From the NCBI GenBank assembly GCA_030430455.1, contig JAUIJB010000034.1, positions 1 to 38,917 on the forward strand: a stretch of 38,917 nucleotides of DNA. Reading direction: 5' to 3'. Shown piece by piece: positions 34,501 through 38,917 of the stretch. The translations under genes were made by a program, and so were the position numbers. The number at the start of each line of letters is the position of its first letter. Positions within the stretch are counted from its first letter, which is position 1. The notes below the pieces were generated by a model. That model made no database searches and was not told the origin of the DNA. It was given only the letters and a program-made list of their open reading frames with translations. This stretch comes from Verrucomicrobiia bacterium (GTDB lineage Bacteria > Verrucomicrobiota > Verrucomicrobiia > Verrucomicrobiales > Akkermansiaceae).

Positions 34501-35100
34501 CCCGGGTTCGTCGAACACCCCGCCGTACTGGGCGAGGAAGGGGGAGGCCATGAAGAGGCCGTCGAGCCACATCTGGTGGGGGTAGCGCTTCTTGTGCCAG
34601 AAGCCGCCCTCCGCGGTGCGCGGGTGTTCGCTCATCTGGCGCCGCAGGGTGGCGAGCGCCTGGCGGTGCTCGTCGGGCCGGACGCCGTCGATCCAGCGGT
34701 GGAGCAGCACCTTGCCGGGCGCGATGAGGTCGATGTTGTACTTTTCCAGCGAGTAGTCGGCGATGCTGCCGTCGTCGCGGATGAAGCTCTCGGCGGTCCG
34801 GGCGCCGAACTCGGCGAAGTCCTCCTCGCCGGTCTGGTCGGCCAGCTTGAGCAGGGCGAGCCCGTAGAGGGTGCGGTCGTAGGTCCACCGCGCGCCTTCC
34901 GAGCCGTGGAACAGGGAGTCGCCCTTGCGCTCCATCTCGGAGCGGGCGAGGAGGCGGGACCACTCAAGCGGCGGCTTGCCGGAGAACTCGGCGGGCGGCG
35001 TCTGGGCGGTGGCTTGAGCGGCTTGGGCGGCGGGCAGGGCGGAGCCGGCGAAGCCGAGCACGGCGGTCAGCAGCGGGGTCAGAAGGGCGGTGGGTTTCAT
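31561..35100 (-). CDS. Trimodular exported pectinase: GH105 - CE8 pectin methylesterase - GH28 polygalacturonase
   Basis: A single 1179-residue frame with signal peptide (MKPTALLTPLLTAVLGFAGS). Module 1, about residues 35-425, is GH105 unsaturated rhamnogalacturonyl hydrolase: HQMWLDGLFMASPFLAQYGG with candidate acid Asp180, and FWGRAVGWYAMALVDTLEFL. An Ala/Glu/Pro linker leads to module 2 (about 439-725), a CE8 esterase: TVAADGSGDFTSIQAAI, Asp572 in GWQDTIF, Asp593 in CDFIFG and Arg648 in LGRPWR. Module 3 (about 755-1170) is a GH28 exo-type polygalacturonase: GSNNDGCNPESS, Asp991/Asp992 in DTGDDCIAIKSG, His1025 in GHGG and RALRFKNN in place of the usual RIK. All three active sites look intact. 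Together they could demethylate galacturonan, cut it from the end and remove unsaturated ends. No frameshift or internal stop is visible. The next gene downstream is the (alpha/alpha)6 protein. Confidence 0.92.
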   Translation of the reverse strand: MKPTALLTPLLTAVLGFAGSALPAAQAAQATAQTPPAEFSGKPPLEWSRLLARSEMERKGDSLFHGSEGARWTYDRTLYGLALLKLADQTGEEDFAEFGARTAESFIRDDGSIADYSLEKYNIDLIAPGKVLLHRWIDGVRPDEHRQALATLRRQMSEHPRTAEGGFWHKKRYPHQMWLDGLFMASPFLAQYGGVFDEPGLFDEVTKQITLMDRKAWNADKQLHHHGWDEAREQDWADDETGLSANFWGRAVGWYAMALVDTLEFLPDDHPGRESIREVLGRVAAGIARWQDPESGLWYQVLDQGDREGNYLEGTASSMYVYALAKAINRGWLPREDYLPVVTRGYAGIVRDLIRPDEDNDGLISLTQCCEVAGLGFKNRDGIPRDGSFNYYISEPIIHNDHKGVGPFIMAGIELTRMAAAGAAADAPAAGDEAEEPDATVAADGSGDFTSIQAAIMAAPYQGPGELWTIAVRPGTYHERVYVQQERGRIRLLGEDPATTRLVHEVHAHMKGPDGKPVGTFKTPTLQIDGDGFQVENMTIENAAGPVGQALALSAQGDKLVFRNCRFLGWQDTIFVNRGRHYFEDCEIAGDCDFIFGAATSWFENCRIHCLDDGYITAASTPRDQPHGLVFRNCTITGEEGVKVYLGRPWRPHAMTVFLDCEMSDVVRPEGWHNWGSEEKEKTSRYGEFGSSGPGARPGERVAWAKQITGDQAAAMTPAAVLAGDDGWNPVRAADGRGAAATGWEDLDAILARIQPPEFPDRDFPITEHGARPDKDSTEAIQAAIDACHQAGGGRVVVPAGEWHTGALRLRSKVNLHVAKGAKLTWMPDLRRYPIVFTRWEGMECMNYSPLIYAFEEEDIAITGEGILDGGATRENWWGWNLKEEGAKRLQVPARDRLVKMTAEGVPVEERVFGEGDYLRPNFIQPYRCRNILIEGVTLNRSPMWNINPVLCENVTVRGVKVVTHGSNNDGCNPESSRDVLIEDCLFDTGDDCIAIKSGRNNDGRRIGVASENIVVRDCLMKDGHGGVVLGSECSGHIRNVFVENCRMDSPNLDRALRFKNNAVRGGILENVFMRNVTIGQVGEAVLTIDLLYEEGAEGDHQPVVRNVRMENITSSAAPRVFFIRGFEGAVVDDIEIRDSHFSGISETEVVEHAGAIRMENVTITPDKKVKSINTVPQR

Positions 35101-35393
35101 GGGCGGATGGCGCGGATTGCGGGCGGCGGATGCCCGGCATCGTGGGTCTCAGGAGGAACGGAGCGGAGGCGGAAAATCGATCAGGAAAAAGGAAAGCGGG
35201 GTTGCAGCCGCGGGGTCAACCGGCGAGCCGGTCACCGTCGCGTGGACTCCGAGGTGCGATGCGTCTTTCGACGCATGAGCGGCGCCGGGCGCGGTGCGCC
35301 GACCCTGTTCCGGCTCCGGTTTCTTGCAAAGTCCACTGCACCCAGGAAAAGGCGATTTGCCGGGAAATCAAACCTCCCGGGTGGATGCGGAAA
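35101..35393. other. Gene-free stretch upstream of the trimodular pectinase
   Basis: No coding frame of family quality and no repeat shared with other gaps was seen. The part next to 35101 must contain the pectinase promoter. A purine-rich stretch lies at about 35155-35195 (AGGAAAAAGGAAAG) and the far end runs into the pilin terminator. Confidence 0.5.
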
Positions 35394-35420
35394 GACCCCG
35401 GAGCGGGCCGCTCCGGGGTC
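35394..35420 (-). terminator. Stem-loop terminator of the pseudopilin gene
   Basis: GACCCCGGAGC (35394-35404) and GCTCCGGGGTC (35410-35420) form a perfect 11-bp stem with a 5-base loop. Read on the - strand it is followed by a short T-run (TTTCC). It lies 36 bp after the pseudopilin stop codon, the expected place for a rho-independent terminator. Confidence 0.8.
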
Positions 35421-35456
35421 TGGTCAAAATCGGGGATGACAGCGAGTCCGGGGCGA

Positions 35457-36203
35457 TTACCGCCGCTGGACCATCTCGGCCCACTGGTTGTCGATCGTCT
35501 GGGCGGTGATTTGCTCGATGTGCATGTCGACGAACAGCGCGTTGATCTTGCCGCCGTGGTATTTCTCAACGGCCGCGGCGTTCGAGATCACGTTGCCCTT
35601 GCCCTGGGCCTGCATGCTCTGGTTGGCGTTCGACTCGGTGTCCATCATGTAGATCTTGCGGGACGCCCGCGGGACCTCGCTCAGGCGGAAGACATTGTAG
35701 GCGTTCTCGCCGTTGGCGGTGTCACCGGTCTGCAGGAAGGTGTTCATCGTGTAGGCCGATCCGGCGTTGCCGAAGGGGTTCGGGCCGGTGTCGTGGCAGG
35801 GGCAGCTGCGGACCTCCTGGACCTTTGCCGCGATCAGGCGCTTGTATTCCTCGTCGTAGGCGTAGAGGTCACGAACCCGGCCGTTGTTGCGGTCCGGTCC
35901 GCCACCGAGGCCGACAGTCTCGGCCCAGTAGAGAGTGAAGGGCGATTCGTTGGGGCCGATCGAGGCGAACTGGTCCGGGATGTACATCCGGCCGCCACCG
36001 AGGTCGGAGTTGGCCATGGCCATGACGGTGCTCCAATCCTTCACCCGGGCCAGGCACTGCATCGAGCGGGCCTTGGTGCGGGCACGGTTGGCGAAGGAGA
36101 AGGCCAGCGCGGCGAGGACCGCGATGATGACGATGACGACCAGCAGCTCGACAAGCGTGAAACCGCGGCGCCGGCGGGAGCGGAGATGGGTGGGCAGGTG
36201 CAT
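35457..36203 (-). CDS. Type II/IV pseudopilin-like protein with prepilin leader
   Basis: A 248-residue protein. The prepilin peptidase site and hydrophobic helix are clear: RRRRGFTLVELLVVIVIIAV at residues about 11-30, with cleavage after Gly14 and Glu at +5. A soluble domain follows, with the pair CPCHD. Near the end is YHGGKINALFVDMHIEQI, a variant of the H-x9-D-G motif seen in the large pseudopilin-like families of Verrucomicrobiota, Lentisphaerae and Planctomycetota; here the final Gly is Met. It is probably exported and assembled or anchored at the inner membrane; no pilus or secretion genes lie nearby. It has its own terminator and is flanked by 356 and 189 bp gaps, so it is a single-gene unit. 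A role in surface binding to, or secretion for, polysaccharide use is inference. Confidence 0.87.
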   Translation of the reverse strand: MHLPTHLRSRRRRGFTLVELLVVIVIIAVLAALAFSFANRARTKARSMQCLARVKDWSTVMAMANSDLGGGRMYIPDQFASIGPNESPFTLYWAETVGLGGGPDRNNGRVRDLYAYDEEYKRLIAAKVQEVRSCPCHDTGPNPFGNAGSAYTMNTFLQTGDTANGENAYNVFRLSEVPRASRKIYMMDTESNANQSMQAQGKGNVISNAAAVEKYHGGKINALFVDMHIEQITAQTIDNQWAEMVQRR

Positions 36204-36392
36204 GGATGAGTCAGTGTTGTGGGGACGATGAGCGAGAACAGCCCCGGACGCTAGTCCCTCTGCGGGTTACTCCGGATGGGTTAGGCGGGTCCCGGATTCA
36301 GCAAGGAGAGAAAACATTGCCACGGAGAGGAGGCAATTTCGAATCATGTCTTTTCGGCCGGATCCCTCCCGGGCCGCGGGAGGGCGGCTGCT

Positions 36393-38723
36393 TCATTCGT
36401 CAGCGCCCAGCGGCGCGACGCGGAACGGGCCGAAGCGGGCGTGGCCCGGCATGGCTTCGCCGGGCGCGGCGCGGGCGAACATCCCGATGCGGGTGCCGAC
36501 CCAGCGACCGGGCCGGGTGGGGAAGGGGCCTCCGGCCGCCCTGCGGTCCTGGTCCGGCAAGCTGTAGGACAGCTCGCAGCGCTCGCCGGCCTCGGTCCAG
36601 CGCAGCTGCAGGCGGACCCCGCCCTCGACCGACTCGACAAGCGTCTCACGCTCTTCCTCGCCACCCGTGCGGGCGTCGCGGCAGCGGGCGCGGACGAGGC
36701 GCATGCCGGCATCGGTCTTCTCGAGCCCGATCCAGTCGTAGTCCTCGCCGAAGACGATCAGGCCGGCGGTGGTTCCCGGGGTGGCGTCATCCTCGAGCTG
36801 CACGCTGACGGCCGCCTCGAAGCGGTCGCCCGCCGGTTTTTGCATCAGCAGGGCAGCAGCGTCCCACAGGCTGGCCGGGTCGCCCTCCGCCGGCACCGCC
36901 AGCAGGCGCAGTTCGCCGTCGCCCGCCGGAGCGATCCAGTCCGCCTGCGGGTTGGCCTGCCACTGCCACTGCAGGCCGGGGCGTCCGCTGGGGAAGGAGT
37001 CGCTGGTCGGCGGAACCGCACGCTCCTGGCGCGGCAGGGCCGGCTTGCGGCTGCGCGCGACCGGCTCGCCTCGGCCGTTGCCGGTGAAGTCGCGGCCGAT
37101 GACGGGCCAGCCGTCCTCCATCCAGCGCATCGGCTGGAGATGGACGACCCGTCCCATCGGCTCGCGGTCCTGGAAGTGAAAGTACCAGTCCTCGCCGGAG
37201 GGAGTGTCGACCCAGGCGCCCTGATGGGGGCCGTTGACCGGGCTGCGGCCCTGGTGGAGGACGATGAGCTCCTCGTAGGGTCCCTCGATCCGCCGCGAGC
37301 GGAACATCGTCTGCCAGCCGGTCGGCACGCCGCCGGCCGGGGCGGAGATCCAGTACCAGCCGGCGTGCTTGTGGAACTTGGGACCCTCGAGCGTGCGGTA
37401 GCCGGGCAGCTGGTCGGCGTCGATGATCGTGCGCGGCTCGCTGCCCGGCTTCTCGGCGGACGCATCGGCGGTGAGCTCGCGCAGGGCGAGCCGGTTGTTG
37501 ATCCCCGCGCGGCTCTTCGCCCAGGCGTGGACCAGCCACACCCGGCCGTCGTCGTCCCACAGCGGGCAGGGGTCGATCAGGCCGCGGCCGGCGACGACGA
37601 GCCTCGGCTCCGACCACTCACCGAGCGGGTCGGTGGCGGTCACCGAGTAGATGCCGAAGTCCGGGTCGCCCCAGAAGATGTGGAAGCGGCCGTCGTTGTG
37701 GCGGATCGAGGGTGCCCAGACGCCGCCGCCGTGGCGCGGGCGGGAGAAGTGGTCCTTCGGGACCAGCCGGGGCAGGGCGTGGTTGACCAGCGACCAGTTC
37801 ACCAGGTCGCGCGAGTGGAGGATCGGCAGCCCGGGGACGTGGGCGAAGCTCGAGCTGGTCATCCAGTAGTCGTCGCCGACCCGGACCACGTCGGGGTCCG
37901 AGTAGTCGGCGTTGATGACCGGGTTGAGGAAGGAGCCGTCGCGCAGGTCGGGCGACCAGGGGGCGGGGGGATCGTCGAAGGACGACCAGTCGATCCAGCC
38001 GGCGATGCCGAGGTTGAGGCGGTGCATCTCGGCGGCGGCGAGGCGGGCGACCCGGCGGGCGCCCTCCTCCGAGTAGTGGGTGTCGTCCCGGATGCCCTCT
38101 GGCAGCGCGGGGTGCTCGCCGGGCTCGAACCACAGGTGGAGGTCCTTGCTGCCCTCGGGACCCAGCGAGCGCTCGAGCTCGCGGGTGAGCTCGAGCAGGT
38201 CGACCAGCGGGACGCCCTCGGCGCGGGCGACCTCGCGCACCACGTCCGGGTACTCACCGTGGGTCGGGAACATCTCGCCGGCCTCGTTCCAGCGCCGCCG
38301 GACGACCGGGGTCGCCAGCACCGGGCGCGCGCCGTGGGAGATCGAGGCGCGGACGAAGTGGGTCAGGTTGCGGCGGTAGGCACCGCGCGGGTCGGCGTAG
38401 ACCTTGGGCTTGTCCTCCTTCTCGTCGTTGTGGCCGAACTGGATGATCACCCAGTCGCCGGGGCGGAGCTTGTCGGCGATCGGCGTCCAGCGGCCCTCGT
38501 CGATGAACGACTTCGTGCTGCGGCCGTTGACGGCGTGGTTCTCGACCCGGGCCGGCTCGCGGACGAGCTCGCGGAACAACTGGCCCCAGCCGCGCTCGGG
38601 GTGCTCGAGGCTCGGCTTGTCCGCCATGGTTGAGTCGCCGATCAGGTAGATCGTCGGCGCCGCGAGGGCGGGAACAGCGGAAAGAGCGAGCAGCAGCAGG
38701 CAGGGGAACAGGCGGGAAATCAT
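36393..38723 (-). CDS. Exported CE12 acetylesterase - GH43 glycosidase fusion
   Basis: A 776-residue protein with signal peptide [20 protein letters not shown]. Module 1 (about residues 23-245) is an SGNH esterase: Ser31 in [18 protein letters not shown], and Asp214/His216 in [10 protein letters not shown], as in rhamnogalacturonan acetylesterases. Module 2 (about 262-560) is GH43: base Asp276 in [10 protein letters not shown], Asp384 in [10 protein letters not shown] and acid Glu446 in [10 protein letters not shown]. The C-terminal part (about 590-776) resembles the concanavalin-like GH43 C-terminal domain ([20 protein letters not shown]). Likely actions are deacetylation of a glycan and removal of arabinose, xylose or galactose from it. 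The start is the ATG at 38723; a TTG further out only extends the N-region. The 189-bp gap to the pilin gene holds a small palindrome at 36365-36385 but no clear terminator. Confidence 0.9.
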   Translation of the reverse strand: MISRLFPCLLLLALSAVPALAAPTIYLIGDSTMADKPSLEHPERGWGQLFRELVREPARVENHAVNGRSTKSFIDEGRWTPIADKLRPGDWVIIQFGHNDEKEDKPKVYADPRGAYRRNLTHFVRASISHGARPVLATPVVRRRWNEAGEMFPTHGEYPDVVREVARAEGVPLVDLLELTRELERSLGPEGSKDLHLWFEPGEHPALPEGIRDDTHYSEEGARRVARLAAAEMHRLNLGIAGWIDWSSFDDPPAPWSPDLRDGSFLNPVINADYSDPDVVRVGDDYWMTSSSFAHVPGLPILHSRDLVNWSLVNHALPRLVPKDHFSRPRHGGGVWAPSIRHNDGRFHIFWGDPDFGIYSVTATDPLGEWSEPRLVVAGRGLIDPCPLWDDDGRVWLVHAWAKSRAGINNRLALRELTADASAEKPGSEPRTIIDADQLPGYRTLEGPKFHKHAGWYWISAPAGGVPTGWQTMFRSRRIEGPYEELIVLHQGRSPVNGPHQGAWVDTPSGEDWYFHFQDREPMGRVVHLQPMRWMEDGWPVIGRDFTGNGRGEPVARSRKPALPRQERAVPPTSDSFPSGRPGLQWQWQANPQADWIAPAGDGELRLLAVPAEGDPASLWDAAALLMQKPAGDRFEAAVSVQLEDDATPGTTAGLIVFGEDYDWIGLEKTDAGMRLVRARCRDARTGGEEERETLVESVEGGVRLQLRWTEAGERCELSYSLPDQDRRAAGGPFPTRPGRWVGTRIGMFARAAPGEAMPGHARFGPFRVAPLGADE

Positions 38724-38780
38724 CGGCCGGAGAGCTTGGGCAGATGCGCTTGTGGGGATCAAGGGCCGGAGTGGACCGGG

Positions 38781-38917
38781 GCGCCGACTTCAGTCGGCTG
38801 AGAGGTGAGGAAGAGGAGTTGAAGGGTGCTTCGGGGCGGACTGGAGTCCGCGGTCCGATGGGGGGCACGAATCGTGGGCTGGAGGATCGGAGCGCCGACT
38901 TCAGTCGGCTGAGAGGT
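38781..38917. repeat. REP-like palindromes, two identical 26-bp copies at the window end
   Basis: The 26 bases at 38781-38806 recur exactly at 38892-38917, the window edge. Each contains the hairpin GCCGACT-TC-AGTCGGC. Between them lies a third of the same shape, GCGGACT-GG-AGTCCGC near 38838. Stem length 7 and loop 2 in all three. No gene is seen from 38724 to the end. Confidence 0.85.

Noticed and set aside
31453..35439. Long + strand frame opposite the trimodular pectinase
   Set aside because: It is a compositional shadow rich in Val/Ala/Asp/Gly; the - strand has three recognisable enzyme modules.
36365..36385. Rho-independent terminator after the CE12-GH43 gene
   Set aside because: There is a 7-bp GC stem, but no T-run follows it on the - strand.

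Overview
The window is high-GC bacterial chromosome (well above 60% GC by eye). It carries a dense set of plant/algal polysaccharide-degradation genes. The style points to Verrucomicrobiota, with Planctomycetota less likely: a BamB-like propeller beginning with a DWPRFRGP motif, Tat-signal Gfo/Idh/MocA and sugar-isomerase proteins, DUF1080 proteins, a secreted BNR protein with thrombospondin-3-like acidic repeats, an H-x-G pseudopilin, and gene gaps filled with short palindromic and tandem repeats. There are no rRNA, tRNA, transposase, CRISPR or phage genes.

Layout. 1-5.9 kb: end of a soluble transhydrogenase (sthA), a BamB-like propeller on the opposite strand, a large exported BNR-4 protein, and a HAD phosphatase. 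6.3-8.5 kb: an opposite-strand pair, a D-2-hydroxyacid dehydrogenase followed by 2-keto-3-deoxygluconate kinase (kdgK). 8.7-14.6 kb: exported GH51 arabinofuranosidase, a tandem class II aldolase/adducin protein whose second half has lost its metal ligands, a GH43-like exported propeller, a second BNR-4 protein and a small unknown ORF. 14.7-19.2 kb (+ strand): CE12 acetylesterase, PL1-type pectate lyase, L-rhamnose mutarotase (rhaM) and a type I sulfatase. 19.5-23.2 kb (- strand): DUF1080 tandem protein, Gfo/Idh/MocA oxidoreductase and TIM-barrel isomerase, a plausible exported 3-keto-glycoside module. 23.5-28.8 kb (+): a tagaturonate-epimerase-like protein overlapping a very large DUF4450-like exported protein. 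29.2-38.7 kb (-): an (alpha/alpha)6 glycosidase-like protein, a trimodular GH105-CE8-GH28 pectinase, a pseudopilin and a CE12-GH43 fusion.

Function. Together these enzymes could remove acetyl and methyl esters (CE12, CE8), cut homogalacturonan (PL1, GH28), release unsaturated uronate ends (GH105), trim arabinan/arabinoxylan side chains (GH51, GH43) and possibly remove sulfate. The sugars would then enter metabolism: rhamnose through RhaM, and galacturonate through UxaE-like epimerisation toward KDG and KdgK. Missing from the window are transporters, any transcription regulator, and the uronate isomerase, mannonate oxidoreductase and dehydratase steps. The substrate is most simply pectin/rhamnogalacturonan. 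The sulfatase, two BNR-4 propellers and RhaM leave a sulfated rhamnose-uronate glycan such as ulvan open.

The gaps are unusual: at least five repeat families, including two period-7 arrays each ending at a small hairpin, 10-11-bp tandem repeats inside two operon-like spacers, and several long inverted repeats.
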